The notes: a model not told the origin generated them from the sequence alone. Counted from the first letter of the stretch, positions 44,997 to 54,894 are shown. The stretch: DNA of 64,000 nucleotides from Phycisphaerae bacterium (GCA_029260015.1 JAJDEB010000032.1:124001-188000), one strand, 5' to 3'. Numbers and translations: made by a program.

Positions 44997-46667
44997 ATGG
45001 ATTACCTTCGGCGGACAATAGCCCAAGTCTCGCAGCAGTTGGATGTGCTCAACCGCTCGCAACGCATAGCCATCGGGCTGTGTGCTGTGTTGGTGGCTGG
45101 CTCGCTCTTTTGGCTTGTTCAGTATTCGGTGGAACCCGAGATGGTTCCGCTGATGAGCGAGAACTTCCAATGGACCGAACTTGAAGACGCCGTCGCCGCG
45201 CTCAAGAACGAAAACATCCCCATCAAACAAGTCGGTAGTCAGATTTATATCAAACCCGAAGACCGCAGCCGGGCGATGATGGCGTTGGCTCAGGCGGATG
45301 CATTGCCCGAAGACATCAGCGTGGGCTTCGCCGAGTTGATGGCCGACAACGATCCATTTCGCCCCAGCGACGAAAACATTTGGCGGAGGCAGCGGGCGCT
45401 GGACGTCGAACTGGCTCGCATGATTGCATCAAGCAGCGCCGTGACTTCGGCACGGGTCATTACCCAGGCCAAATCGCGACGCCGTGTGGGTGCGATGAGT
45501 AACATCACGCCAACCGCATCGGTGTACGTCAAGATGGCACACGGGCAAACTCTGGACCGCACCATGGTTGATGGGTTCGCCCGATTGGTGGCGTCGTCGA
45601 TTCCTGGCTTAAGTCCACACAAGGTAACGGTGATGGATGCGGCGACGAACATGGCAGCATCGCCGCCCGATCCTGAAGACGCGATGGGGGCGGGGCTGCT
45701 GGAAGAGAAGAAACAGAACGAACGACACCTTGCGCACAAGCTCGCGACGGCGCTGCAGTCGATTCCGAACGTGCTGATTTCCGTATCGGTGGAACTCGAC
45801 GTGCAGCACACCAAGTCTACCTCGCAAATCTGGGATAAACCTCAACCGAAATCGGAATCGTCGAACACTTCGAGCAATCGGGATATCAGCGCCCCGGGTG
45901 AAACGGGCGTGAATCCGAATGTGGGGCTGGCTGTCAATGCTGGTGGTGGAAGCGGAACTTCCAACGAGTCCGAAGAAAGCAAGACCGAATTCTACGACGT
46001 CAAAGCCACCAAAATCGAAAACACCGTCAAAGTGCCATTCGATGTCACCAAAGCGATGGCCGCGATCAGTATTCCAAGGAGTTTTCTCGCCGGCGTCTAT
46101 CAAGCCCGCTTTGGTGAGATTGAAGACCCGTCGAAGCTTGACGATGAAGAGGGTTTTCAAAAGCTTAAACAAGAGGAAATCGAACGCGTCCGTCTGACTG
46201 CAATGAAAATCCTCATGACGGATTCCAAGGACCACGTTGACGTCGATGTGTACTACGACCTCGCCGAAGACACTCCAACGCTGCGAGCGTTTCCGGGTGA
46301 CGGAACAGTGATGGCATCTGCGGACAGTGGCATTGGCGGGTATGCCAAGCAATACGGTATGCAGGTTGGATTGATGGTCCTAGCGCTGATCAGTTTCGTG
46401 ATGATGTCACGGATGACGCGTCAATCTGCCGCAGCTGCTCGGGCGACGTTGGGGCATGGCGAGTCTTCAGAACGTGAAGAGGACATGCACATCGTCAACG
46501 GTCCGGTTGGCAGTGCCGACCTATCCGACGGAATGTTGATGGGGCAGGAATTGGATGAAGAAACGCTGCGCATCGGTCAACTTAGCGATCAGATTTCCGA
46601 GATGGTCGAAAGCGACCCGGAAACGACCGCTGACCTGATTCGTCGCTGGGCAGAATCTGAAAACTAA
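44997..46667 (+). CDS. fliF: Flagellar MS-ring protein FliF
   Basis: FliF forms the inner-membrane MS ring that houses the export gate. The 556-residue protein has an N-terminal membrane helix (about residues 25-43), ring-building motifs (EPEMVPLMSENF, SRAMMALAQADALPED) and a variable Ser/Gly-rich periplasmic loop (about 280-325). A second membrane helix (about 458-476) and a cytoplasmic tail that binds FliG (LSDQISEMVESDPETTADLIRRWAESEN) follow. fliG follows after 24 bases. Confidence 0.96.
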   Translation: MDYLRRTIAQVSQQLDVLNRSQRIAIGLCAVLVAGSLFWLVQYSVEPEMVPLMSENFQWTELEDAVAALKNENIPIKQVGSQIYIKPEDRSRAMMALAQADALPEDISVGFAELMADNDPFRPSDENIWRRQRALDVELARMIASSSAVTSARVITQAKSRRRVGAMSNITPTASVYVKMAHGQTLDRTMVDGFARLVASSIPGLSPHKVTVMDAATNMAASPPDPEDAMGAGLLEEKKQNERHLAHKLATALQSIPNVLISVSVELDVQHTKSTSQIWDKPQPKSESSNTSSNRDISAPGETGVNPNVGLAVNAGGGSGTSNESEESKTEFYDVKATKIENTVKVPFDVTKAMAAISIPRSFLAGVYQARFGEIEDPSKLDDEEGFQKLKQEEIERVRLTAMKILMTDSKDHVDVDVYYDLAEDTPTLRAFPGDGTVMASADSGIGGYAKQYGMQVGLMVLALISFVMMSRMTRQSAAAARATLGHGESSEREEDMHIVNGPVGSADLSDGMLMGQELDEETLRIGQLSDQISEMVESDPETTADLIRRWAESEN

Positions 46668-46691
46668 GTTGGATCTTTAGGGAGCGATCAA

Positions 46692-47732
46692 GTGGTGGCT
46701 GATACCAACACACAATCCGAGCCGGAAGTAGCTGCAATTCCAGGACTCAAGAAGGCGGCGATTCTGCTGACGGCGCTAAATGCCGAGGCTTCGGCGAAAA
46801 TCCTGATGAATCTGGACCCGGATATCATCGAGGATATCACGCGCGAAATTGCCCAATTGGATATCGTTGAACCGCAATTGCGTGGGAGGGTCATCGATGA
46901 GTTCTATCATCTCGCACTGGCCAGGCAGTATGTCGATGCCGGTGGATTCGGATATGCCAAGACGCTGCTTGAGAAAGCGCTTCGACCTGATGAGGCCAAA
47001 CGCATCATCAGTGTGATCGAGCATCATGTCTATCAGCAACCGTTCGCATTCCTTCAAAAAGCGGAGAGCGAGAGCCTCTTTACGTTTATCCAAGAGGAGC
47101 ACCCGCAAACGATTGCCCTGGTGCTTGCACATATGCCACCGAGCAAGTCGGCTGAGATTTTGATGGGTTTGCCAGCCGCCAAGCAGTTGGAGGTTGTTTC
47201 GCGCGTTGCCAACATGGAGCAGACGAATCCAGAGGTGATCAAGGAAGTTGAGATTGGGCTTGAAAAGCGCCTCGCGGGCATCACGTCGCAGCGATTGATG
47301 AAAGTCGGCGGTGTCGAATCGGTCGCAGAAATTCTGAACCTTGCAGACCGGGCGACAGAAAAAGCGATCATGGAGACGTTGGAATCGGAAGATCCGGACC
47401 TGGTCGAACAGATCAGACGTCTGATGTTCATCTTCGAGGACGTATTGCTGGTGGATGATAAGGGCATTCAATCGGTGCTTAAGGAAGTGGACAACGACGA
47501 GTTGGCACTGGCACTAAAGACCGCAAGCGACGAGCTCAAGGACAAAGTCTTCGGCAACATGTCAGAGCGTGCCGCAACATTGATCCGGGAGGACATGGAC
47601 TACATGGGTCCGGTGCGTTTGAAGGATGTGGAAAACGCCCAGCAGAAGATCGTCGATATTGTGCGTCGCCTCGAAGATGCAGGCGAGATCATCATTTCCG
47701 GTCGCGGTGGGGAAAGGGATTTGATTGTCTAA
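46692..47732 (+). CDS. fliG: Flagellar motor switch protein FliG
   Basis: FliG is the C-ring subunit that touches the stators and generates torque. The 346-residue product has the N-terminal FliF-binding domain (PGLKKAAILLTALNAEASAKIL), the middle domain with HPQTIALVLAHMPPSKSAEIL (the EHPQT motif), and the C-terminal torque helix region (FIFEDVLLVDDKGIQSVLKEVDNDELALALK). Start is GTG 46692, with GGGAG upstream. fliH overlaps its 3' end by eight bases. Confidence 0.97.
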   Translation: MVADTNTQSEPEVAAIPGLKKAAILLTALNAEASAKILMNLDPDIIEDITREIAQLDIVEPQLRGRVIDEFYHLALARQYVDAGGFGYAKTLLEKALRPDEAKRIISVIEHHVYQQPFAFLQKAESESLFTFIQEEHPQTIALVLAHMPPSKSAEILMGLPAAKQLEVVSRVANMEQTNPEVIKEVEIGLEKRLAGITSQRLMKVGGVESVAEILNLADRATEKAIMETLESEDPDLVEQIRRLMFIFEDVLLVDDKGIQSVLKEVDNDELALALKTASDELKDKVFGNMSERAATLIREDMDYMGPVRLKDVENAQQKIVDIVRRLEDAGEIIISGRGGERDLIV

Positions 47733-48462
47733 CACGATGGACGCAACAAGATCAACGGTCATCAAGCTCAACGATCAGAATCCGCGCATGATCACGCGGT
47801 TGGAGACGGTCAACGTTGCCGACCACCTGAGCGAGGCAAAGGTCGTCCTGCGCAAATCACGCGAGCAGGCACGCGAAATTCTGCGGCAAGCGCAGATCGA
47901 AGCTGCAGCCGCGTTTGAAACTGCTCAGGCCAGGGGGTTTGAAGCCGGTTTCCGCAAGGGCTTCGAGTCCGGTCAGAAGTCGGGGTACGATGCCGCGTTT
48001 GAAGAAGCCAAGAAAGAATTTGGCGATCGTCAGTCGAAGCTGGTGGCTACGCTTCAAGAAACTGTTCAGCAATTCGACGATCAGAAACGCGACCTGTTTA
48101 TCCAGGCATCCAGTGATTTACTGGAACTCGCGATGCAAGTTGCGCGACGCGTGACCAAACGAATCGGAATTATCGACAGAGAAGTGGTCAAGGAGAACGT
48201 TGACGCAGCCCTTCGGTTGGTTGAATGCAAGACTGACCTAACGGTCTATGTTCACCCCGCCGACGCAGAGTCGATCAAGGATTTTGCAGAGACCGTCGGC
48301 AGCAGTTTGCAGCAAGCCGCCCATTTCAAAATTGAAGAGGACGAAGCGCTTGCACCGGGTGGCTGTCGAGTGGTGACACCCATGTCTGAAGTCGATGCGT
48401 CGATCGAAACGCAGCTCAATCAAATTGAATCGTTGGTCACCGGTGGGTCGGCTGGCGGATAA
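47725..48462 (+). CDS. fliH: Flagellar assembly protein FliH
   Basis: FliH is the peripheral stalk that tethers and regulates the FliI ATPase. The 245-residue protein has a helical N-terminal half with glycine-heptad repeats (RGFEAGFRKGFESGQKSGYD), the GxxxG series characteristic of FliH. The C-terminal domain (about 130-235) includes VTVYVHP-like DLTVYVHPADAES and APGGCRVVT. TTG 47725 is preferred because GGAAAGGGA lies 5 bases before it and it overlaps the fliG stop; ATG 47737 is the alternative. Confidence 0.92.
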   Translation: MSNTMDATRSTVIKLNDQNPRMITRLETVNVADHLSEAKVVLRKSREQAREILRQAQIEAAAAFETAQARGFEAGFRKGFESGQKSGYDAAFEEAKKEFGDRQSKLVATLQETVQQFDDQKRDLFIQASSDLLELAMQVARRVTKRIGIIDREVVKENVDAALRLVECKTDLTVYVHPADAESIKDFAETVGSSLQQAAHFKIEEDEALAPGGCRVVTPMSEVDASIETQLNQIESLVTGGSAGG

Positions 48463-48491
48463 TCGACCGGACTTCTACTCGGAATTCATAA

Positions 48492-49871
48492 TTGAATGAG
48501 GTATTCGCTCGCGTGAGTTTTTTTGCACATCAAAAGCAACTGGTCCAATGCGCTGAGCCCATGCGGGTCTCGGGAAAGCTTTCGGGTTCCACCGGGTTGA
48601 TGATGCTGGCTGACGGTCTGCGCGCACCGGTGGGCACAATGTGCTCGATTTTTCCGCGAAACGGAGAAAGCGTTGATGCCCAGGTTGTCGGGTTCCGCGA
48701 AGGTCAATCGTTGTTGATGCCGCTGCGTGGCGACCAAGGTTTGTCCAATGGTGACCGCGTCGAAACCAGTGCGGCGCGCATGTACGTTCCGGTTGGAAGA
48801 CAAATGCTCGGACGCGTGTTTAACGGTCTTGGTGAACCGATCGATGGAAAGGGTGGTTTCGCAGTTGAGTCGCATTACTCCGTGCAGGCGGATGCGCCGG
48901 CACCCATGTCTCGAATGCCGATCGATCAGCCGTTGTCGCTGGGCGTTCGCGGTATCGATGCGTTTCACACGGTGGGGCAAGGTCAACGCATCGGGTTGTT
49001 TGCGGGTACCGGTGTTGGAAAGAGCGTGCTGCTCGGGATGATCGCCCGGGGCACATCGTCGGATGTGAACGTACTCGCGTTGATTGGCGAACGTGGCCGC
49101 GAAGTTGGCGATTTTATTCGGCGCGATCTTGGCGAAGAGGGCATGAAAAAAACGGTGATGGTCGTCAGCACGTCGGACGAGTCGCCAGTCATGCGGATTC
49201 GGGCGTGCTTTGTCGCGACGGCAATCGCGGAATACTTTCGCGATCTCGGTTCCAACGTGCTGCTGATGATGGACTCGGTCACGCGCGTCGCCATGGCGCA
49301 GCGACAGGTGGGACTCGCGGCCGGTGAGCCGCCAGCCACCAAAGGATATACGCCCAGCGTCTTCGCGCTGCTTCCGAAAATTCTGGAGCGGGCTGGGCGC
49401 ACCAAGACGGGCAGTATCACCGGTCTGTATACGGTGCTCGTCGAAGGCGACGATGTGAATGAACCGATCAGCGATGCCGTTCGCGGCACGCTCGACGGGC
49501 ACGTTTGGCTTTCTCGCAAGTTGGCCAATCGTGGACACTATCCGGCGATTGCGACCGTCGAAAGCATCAGTCGTGTGATGAAGGACGTGGTGTCGCCCGA
49601 GCATCAGCAAGCCGCCCGCGAAGTTCGCCGCGTCCTTGCGGTGTGGGATGACATCGAAGACCTCGTCAACATCGGCGCGTATGCGTCGGGCAGCAATGTG
49701 GACTATGACATCGCCATTGAAATGAAACCGAAGATCGATGCGTTCCTTCAGCAAGCCGTCGAAGACGCCCCCGAGTTCGGCGTGACCGTCGAGGGCATCT
49801 GCGAATTGGCCCGACAAATCAACGAAATCCGACAGCGGCGCGGTGGTGCGGTCGGCAAGTCATCAGCATAG
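48492..49871 (+). CDS. fliI: Flagellum-specific ATPase FliI
   Basis: FliI is the hexameric F1-beta-like ATPase of the flagellar export apparatus. The 459-residue product shows Walker A GLFAGTGVGKSVLL, LIGERGREVGDF, Walker B VLLMMDSVTRVAMAQR, the GEPPATKGYTPSVFALLP motif and GSITGLYTVLVEGDD. The start is uncertain: TTG 48492 or GTG 48513; the difference is seven residues. A long antisense frame (48486-49817) is a shadow of its codon use. Confidence 0.96.
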   Translation: MNEVFARVSFFAHQKQLVQCAEPMRVSGKLSGSTGLMMLADGLRAPVGTMCSIFPRNGESVDAQVVGFREGQSLLMPLRGDQGLSNGDRVETSAARMYVPVGRQMLGRVFNGLGEPIDGKGGFAVESHYSVQADAPAPMSRMPIDQPLSLGVRGIDAFHTVGQGQRIGLFAGTGVGKSVLLGMIARGTSSDVNVLALIGERGREVGDFIRRDLGEEGMKKTVMVVSTSDESPVMRIRACFVATAIAEYFRDLGSNVLLMMDSVTRVAMAQRQVGLAAGEPPATKGYTPSVFALLPKILERAGRTKTGSITGLYTVLVEGDDVNEPISDAVRGTLDGHVWLSRKLANRGHYPAIATVESISRVMKDVVSPEHQQAAREVRRVLAVWDDIEDLVNIGAYASGSNVDYDIAIEMKPKIDAFLQQAVEDAPEFGVTVEGICELARQINEIRQRRGGAVGKSSA

Positions 49872-49880
49872 AGATAACCC

Positions 49881-50348
49881 GTGGCACAAGAATTCAAATT
49901 TCGGCTGGAAACGGTGCGACGCGTGCGCCAACTCGAGTTCGAGGCCAAGCAGCGCATTGTCGCTGATCGCTTGCGCAAAATCGGCAGCGATCAGGCGATC
50001 ATTGCCGCCCTGGAGCGAGAGCGTACGTCGATGAATGATGAGACCAAGCGGCTGCTGTCTGGAGGTCAGGTCAATATTGACGGTGTCAGCCGGTATCGAT
50101 TGCAGGTTGGCTACCTTCGTGACCAGATTCTTGATGCTGAGAATCGGATTTTGGGTCACGAGAAAGAATTGGCGGCGGAGCGGGCTGCGATGGTGAAGTC
50201 TTCGGTGGCGGTGAAAGCCATCGACAAACTCAGGGAGCGGCAGTTCGCGGCACATGAATTGCTACTGAAGCGATTGGAGACGGCTGATCAGGACGAAGCC
50301 GCCCAGCAGGTATTCCAAAGAACCAAACGCCAGATAAGTTCTGTATGA
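49881..50348 (+). CDS. fliJ: Flagellar export protein FliJ
   Basis: FliJ is the small coiled-coil stalk that links FliI to FlhA. The 155-residue protein is helical throughout (FRLETVRRVRQLEFEAKQRIVADRLRKI) and includes a basic C-terminal half. Start is GTG 49881, 9 bases after the fliI stop. Position between fliI and the MotE-like gene supports the call, since FliJ sequences are weakly conserved. Confidence 0.85.
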   Translation: MAQEFKFRLETVRRVRQLEFEAKQRIVADRLRKIGSDQAIIAALERERTSMNDETKRLLSGGQVNIDGVSRYRLQVGYLRDQILDAENRILGHEKELAAERAAMVKSSVAVKAIDKLRERQFAAHELLLKRLETADQDEAAQQVFQRTKRQISSV

Positions 50349-50361
50349 AGCGATCCATTCA

Positions 50362-51078
50362 ATGAAGCGGTTGGCAAAACTATATCGATTCATCGCACTC
50401 ATCGCGCTGATTCACTTCGGTGCGATCATGATCGGTGTGGGTTGGTTGGCCAACTCGGGCAAGCTCAATAAAGAAAGTCTCCTTTCGATTGCGGATGTGT
50501 TGGGATTTGGCAGTGAGGCGGAGACCGAAACGTCAACGCCATCCGACGGAACTGAATCGGAGGCATCCAAAGCATCGGCCAACTCGAAAACGCCAGGAAT
50601 GCCTGCAACAAACTCGGTTCAAGAAGAGTTGGCCCGTCGAAGTTTGCAGCGTGCGGTTGCCCAAGCCGAACATCGCCGGGTGCTTGCCAAACGGGCGATG
50701 CTCGATGTTCGTCGCCGCCGCGAAGAGCTGGAACGGTTGGCTGAGCAGCAGTCTACCAAGGTTGAAACGCAGACCAAGCAAAAAGCGAGGGAGGGCTTCA
50801 AGAAGGACTTGGAGATCTTGTCTTCGCTAAAGCCGAAAATCGCCCTTGATAGTTTGCTGGCTCGTTCGGTTGATGATGCGGCGCAAATGATGCTGCTGTT
50901 GGAGACGCGTCAGGCCAAGAAGATCATGGAAGCTGCCAGCAAAGATGACGCCAAATGGTCGCAGATGATCGCGATTGAAAACAAACTGCGCGAAACAACG
51001 ACAATATCCGCCGACGAAGAGCCAGACGCGACTGCCGCTCAAGACGATGTTGGTGAACCAGTTGCGCAGGCCAATTAG
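50362..51078 (+). CDS. MotE/YlxF-like flagellar protein
   Basis: The 238-residue protein has an N-terminal membrane helix (about residues 11-30), an acidic Ser/Thr-rich linker, a basic coiled coil (about 90-150), and a C-terminal MgtE_N-like helical module (LSSLKPKIALDSLLARSVDDAAQMMLLLETRQAKKIMEA). This layout and the position between fliJ and fliK match YlxF/MotE. MotE proteins chaperone stator units in other bacteria. The function here is inferred from layout and synteny. fliK follows after 23 bases. Confidence 0.7.
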   Translation: MKRLAKLYRFIALIALIHFGAIMIGVGWLANSGKLNKESLLSIADVLGFGSEAETETSTPSDGTESEASKASANSKTPGMPATNSVQEELARRSLQRAVAQAEHRRVLAKRAMLDVRRRREELERLAEQQSTKVETQTKQKAREGFKKDLEILSSLKPKIALDSLLARSVDDAAQMMLLLETRQAKKIMEAASKDDAKWSQMIAIENKLRETTTISADEEPDATAAQDDVGEPVAQAN

Positions 51079-51101
51079 TTAACGCGTAAGGATTTCGATT
51101 C

Positions 51102-52451
51102 ATGATGCCCGTTGATTTAGGTCAATACACCCCCAGTCAAAACAGCGGCAAGACCGTGGGCGGAGATCGTGAATCGACTGGTTTTGAAGACTTGCTCGCG
51201 CAGATGCAGTCGATTCAGTTTAGCGCGCTGGCAAACACTGGCATCATGCAATCGACGGTTTCGGATGGCTCGTTTGGTCGGAATACTGGACAAGCCGAGG
51301 GGCATGCTCGCGAAGCACGGATCACGCAAGAAACTCAGTCCGCAAGGCAAGCCGAAGTCGCTAATCACAATACCCGAGGGGCGGATCCGAGCTCTGTGCA
51401 AAATGGGGTCATCAGCGAGCGACATGAACGCGTGCTGACACAGAAGGCAATCGCAGCCGACGGCAAACCTGCACCTGAATCAAAGCCGCCCACCACAACA
51501 AGTGATTCGCCGCGCATTTCAGATTTGCCGCAAACGACCTTACCCAACAAACCCGATGCACGCGGCCAAAAAACAGAGTCATCGCAAACGACAAAAGCCA
51601 GTTCAACCGACCAAACTGCCCCGACAAGCGACAACAGCACGTCGAATCTCAAGCAACGTACGGGCGGCGAATCGGGTCATCAAAACGCCAATCCAAACGG
51701 AGTTTCAGCCAGGACGGTTGCCGCCTCCACCACAACCGCTGCCGCAAAGGTCACGGACAATACGGCAACCAAACAAGCATCACCCGCGCAACGAATCGGG
51801 CAAATGCTCGCCGGAAATACTGCAAATCAGGTGACGCGTGCGACCGGTTCCGAGCTTCAAACACAAGTCGTTCGCGAGCAAACGTCCAAAGCTGAAACGC
51901 AAAGCCAGGCGGCAAAGGCTCGCTCGAATGGACAAGCGCAGGGACGGGCGTCCACCGACGGGCCAGAGCAGACCAAACGATCTGAATTTGAAAACCTCGT
52001 CAAAAGCATTCGCATGAATCGCGGGACGAAGTCGTCGTCTGCAACCATCCGATTGAATCCGCCCGAACTTGGGAAAATGAAGATTCATGCGCAGATGAGC
52101 GACGACGTGTTGCGCGTTCGCGTCGAAGCAACTTCGTCGATGGCACGGAATTTGCTCACCGAGCGTTCGGGTGAATTGCTCGCCGCACTTCATGAACGCG
52201 GAATTGAAGTGGACCGCTTCGAAGTCGTTGAACCGGAATCGGCTCGAACGGATTTGCAAGACGGTAACGGCAACAGCAGCAACGTGCCGCAACAGACCAG
52301 CGCTTCAGACGGTAATGGGCGGCATACCGCGGAGTCGAATATACCAAACGATAATGAACCCAATGAAGTCGGAGCAGATCAAAACGGATCGCTTCAAAGC
52401 GATGTTGTGGAATCGATTGGGTTGGACGCCCGACTCGACGTGTTGGTTTAG
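51102..52451 (+). CDS. fliK: Flagellar hook-length control protein FliK
   Basis: FliK is the secreted molecular ruler that switches export from hook to filament. The 449-residue product has a long, low-complexity N-terminal ruler (about residues 1-300) rich in Ser, Thr, Gln and Ala. The conserved C-terminal FliK domain follows: ATIRLNPPELGKMKIHAQ, VRVEATSSMARNLL and LLAALHERGIEVDRFEV. A disordered acidic tail closes it. Synteny with flgD supports the assignment. Confidence 0.93.
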   Translation: MMPVDLGQYTPSQNSGKTVGGDRESTGFEDLLAQMQSIQFSALANTGIMQSTVSDGSFGRNTGQAEGHAREARITQETQSARQAEVANHNTRGADPSSVQNGVISERHERVLTQKAIAADGKPAPESKPPTTTSDSPRISDLPQTTLPNKPDARGQKTESSQTTKASSTDQTAPTSDNSTSNLKQRTGGESGHQNANPNGVSARTVAASTTTAAAKVTDNTATKQASPAQRIGQMLAGNTANQVTRATGSELQTQVVREQTSKAETQSQAAKARSNGQAQGRASTDGPEQTKRSEFENLVKSIRMNRGTKSSSATIRLNPPELGKMKIHAQMSDDVLRVRVEATSSMARNLLTERSGELLAALHERGIEVDRFEVVEPESARTDLQDGNGNSSNVPQQTSASDGNGRHTAESNIPNDNEPNEVGADQNGSLQSDVVESIGLDARLDVLV

Positions 52452-52475
52452 ATTCAAGTGTGCGGGGACGGGTTT

Positions 52476-52487
52476 GGCCCACCCTAC
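52476..52487 (+). repeat. Half copy of the CACCCTAC intergenic repeat
   Basis: GGCCCACCCTAC equals the right arm of the inverted repeat at 17418-17431 (12 of 14 bases). No left arm is present, so this looks like a decayed element in the 98-base fliK-flgD gap. Confidence 0.5.
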
Positions 52488-52549
52488 GAGTTTTTGCCGA
52501 ATCCGATTGACACTAATCGAAGCGGCTATTGAGACAGGAAACAGGATCT

Positions 52550-53170
52550 ATGGAAACGCAATCGATCGCGGGTATTACGGGCAACCAACCAGTCAGTCAG
52601 GCGTCGAGCGCCACGTCGTCACTGGGCGGCGATGATTTCTTCAAATTGCTGATCGCAGAGTTGACCAATCAGGACCCGCTCGAACCGACCAGTAATCAAG
52701 ACTTGCTGAATCAGATATCTTCGATCCGCGACATCGAACTGTCGTCGAATCTTTCGACATCGCTTGAGTCGCTGACCGAACAACAGCGCTTCGCTTCGTC
52801 GGCTGGTTTGATTGGGCGGTTCGTCAATGGCAAGTCCAGTGAGGAGGGCGCGCCACCCGTTAGCGGAACGGTGACGGCTATCCGCTTTGACGGAGACGGT
52901 ACAGCCATCCTCGAACTCGAAGGTGGCGAGACGATTCCGCTTGATAAGGTGTCATCGGTGATGGATGCCGACCGCGCATCAGATGCGCTGATTGGCCAAT
53001 TCGTGACTGGTTTGAGCCGTGAAGATCCTGAAGACCCACAGGTCGTAGAAGGCATCGTCACGGGCAAGAACACCGACTCTCAGGGGCGGGTCGTGTTGGA
53101 ACTTGATACGGGTGAGAACCTGCTGCTTAGTGACATCGTCGGATCGGAAGTTGTCAGTTCGGAAGTATAG
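52550..53170 (+). CDS. flgD: Flagellar hook-capping protein FlgD with tandem beta domains
   Basis: FlgD caps the growing hook and is shed when the hook is complete. The 206-residue product has the export and cap region GGDDFFKLLIAELTNQDPLEP (about residues 27-75). The rest is two similar beta domains, at about 84-137 (LIGRFVNGKS...VSGTVTAIRFDGDGTAILELEGGETIPLDKVSSV) and 144-199 (LIGQFVTGLS...VEGIVTGKN...VVLELDTGENLLLSDIVGS). Typical FlgD has one Tudor-like domain with an inserted Ig-like FlgD domain; the Ig part is absent here. ATG 52550 is preferred to TTG 52529. Confidence 0.9.
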   Translation: METQSIAGITGNQPVSQASSATSSLGGDDFFKLLIAELTNQDPLEPTSNQDLLNQISSIRDIELSSNLSTSLESLTEQQRFASSAGLIGRFVNGKSSEEGAPPVSGTVTAIRFDGDGTAILELEGGETIPLDKVSSVMDADRASDALIGQFVTGLSREDPEDPQVVEGIVTGKNTDSQGRVVLELDTGENLLLSDIVGSEVVSSEV

Positions 53171-53208
53171 GGAAACGCGAAGGTTGCGGGTGACCACAGG
53201 AGAGAGAA

Positions 53209-54894
53209 ATGGGATTGACTTCCGCGATGTTGGTGGGTTTCACCGGCATCAAATCCAATCAATACACGATCGATACCGTCGGTGATAACGTAGCCAATGT
53301 GAACACAACCGCGTTCAAGAATCAGCGGGCGCTGTTCGAAACGGTTCACTACACCACGATCGCCGACGGCACTGCGCCCAATGGTCCGACGCAGGGCGGA
53401 ACCAATCCGCGTCAAACTGGTTTGGGTTCGCGACTGGCTGCACTCGATCGAAACTTTGAACCGGGCTCCATCGAAGGCACCGGGTCCAAGTCAGATGTGG
53501 CGATTGACGGCGACGGTTTTTTGATCGTCGAGTCACCGGATAACTCGCAATTTTATACGCGAGATGGTTCGTTGCGATTGGACGCAGAAAACAAGTTGGT
53601 GGCTTCGAACGGTTACGTCGTTCAGGGGTTTGCGGCTGACTCCAATGGTGAAATCATCACTGGTGCGTTGTCAGAGTTGGCAATTCCAATAGGTATCGAA
53701 AGCGAAGCGATTGCGACGACCGTTGCGGAATTCGACGGCAACCTCGACGCAGGTGCGTCGCTTTCAACGCGGGGGGCAGAATCGCTCACTGAACCGCTGC
53801 TGACTGCGGGCGGGACGGCCAGTGATTCAACAGCGCTGACATCGATCGTGGATGATGAAGGTGTGGCGCTGTTTAACGATGGCGATGTGATTCAACTGCG
53901 CAACATTCAAAAGGGTGGCATCGATTTGCAGGATAGTTCATTTGTCGTCGGCACGGACGGCTCGACGCTGGGTGATTTCGCAACGTTCCTGCAGAACAAG
54001 ATGGCGATCGATACTTCATTGACGACGGCTGACGGTCAGACGCCGGGTGTCACGATTGATGCGACGGGTGCGCTGGTGGTCGTCTCCAATGCCGGCGAAC
54101 CGAACGCGATCAGCATCGACGCATCCGACATTCGCAACGAAACCTCGGGCCGACTGCCATTTGCGTTCTCAACAACGCCAGCCACCGGTGAGGGCGTGTC
54201 CACCGCGATGATCGTCTTCGATTCACTGGGTAACCCGGTCGAAGTGCGGCTGCGGGCGTCGATGGAAACCCGCAATGAATCCGGAACGGTGTGGCGCTTC
54301 TTCGTCGAAAGCACCGACGATTCGGATGCGACTCCGCTTCTGGGAACCGGCACGCTTACGTTTGACCAAGACGGTCAACTGGTGTCCAGCAGCGGTACGG
54401 AAGTCATGATCGACCAGACCGAAGCCGGCTCGGCCACACCGCTGACTTTCACGCTTGATGTTGAAAACGTGACCGGTTTGAACTTTGGCAACAACGCATC
54501 ATCGCTGGTGCTTGCGACGCAGGATGGTTCACCCGGTGGAACGCTGATCGATTACCAAATCAACCAGCAAGGCATCATCGTCGGAACGTTCAGCAATGGT
54601 CGAACGCAGCAGTACGGTCAACTCGCACTCGCGACGTTTCGCAACAACGCGGGACTGACCGCCATGAATGACAACAATTATATTGTGGGTGTGAACTCGG
54701 GCGACGCGCAGATTTCTGCTCCGCAGGTTCAAGGGGCGGGGTCGATCGCATCGAATTCGCTGGAACTCAGTAACGTCGATCTGTCTCGTGAATTCGTCAA
54801 CCTGATCACCGCATCGACCGGGTTCTCGGCAGCGAGTCGGGTTGTGCGAAGCGCCGACGACATGCTGCAAGAGTTGCTGCTGCTGGCCCGATAA
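53209..54894 (+). CDS. flgE: Flagellar hook protein FlgE
   Basis: FlgE builds the universal-joint hook. The 561-residue protein has the N-terminal rod/hook motif (NQYTIDTVGDNVANVNTTAFKNQRALFE), the SDVAIDGDGFLIVESPDN segment, a variable exposed domain, and the C-terminal NVDLSREFVNLITASTGFSAASRVV motif. AGGAGAGAGAA precedes ATG 53209. It is somewhat longer than the 400-residue enteric FlgE, as in spirochaetes and other phyla. Confidence 0.96.
   Translation: MGLTSAMLVGFTGIKSNQYTIDTVGDNVANVNTTAFKNQRALFETVHYTTIADGTAPNGPTQGGTNPRQTGLGSRLAALDRNFEPGSIEGTGSKSDVAIDGDGFLIVESPDNSQFYTRDGSLRLDAENKLVASNGYVVQGFAADSNGEIITGALSELAIPIGIESEAIATTVAEFDGNLDAGASLSTRGAESLTEPLLTAGGTASDSTALTSIVDDEGVALFNDGDVIQLRNIQKGGIDLQDSSFVVGTDGSTLGDFATFLQNKMAIDTSLTTADGQTPGVTIDATGALVVVSNAGEPNAISIDASDIRNETSGRLPFAFSTTPATGEGVSTAMIVFDSLGNPVEVRLRASMETRNESGTVWRFFVESTDDSDATPLLGTGTLTFDQDGQLVSSSGTEVMIDQTEAGSATPLTFTLDVENVTGLNFGNNASSLVLATQDGSPGGTLIDYQINQQGIIVGTFSNGRTQQYGQLALATFRNNAGLTAMNDNNYIVGVNSGDAQISAPQVQGAGSIASNSLELSNVDLSREFVNLITASTGFSAASRVVRSADDMLQELLLLAR

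Noticed and set aside
48486..49817. 443-codon antisense frame over fliI
   Set aside because: fliI is unmistakable in the + frame; the antisense frame is rich in His, Arg and Asp, as expected from reverse-complement codons.
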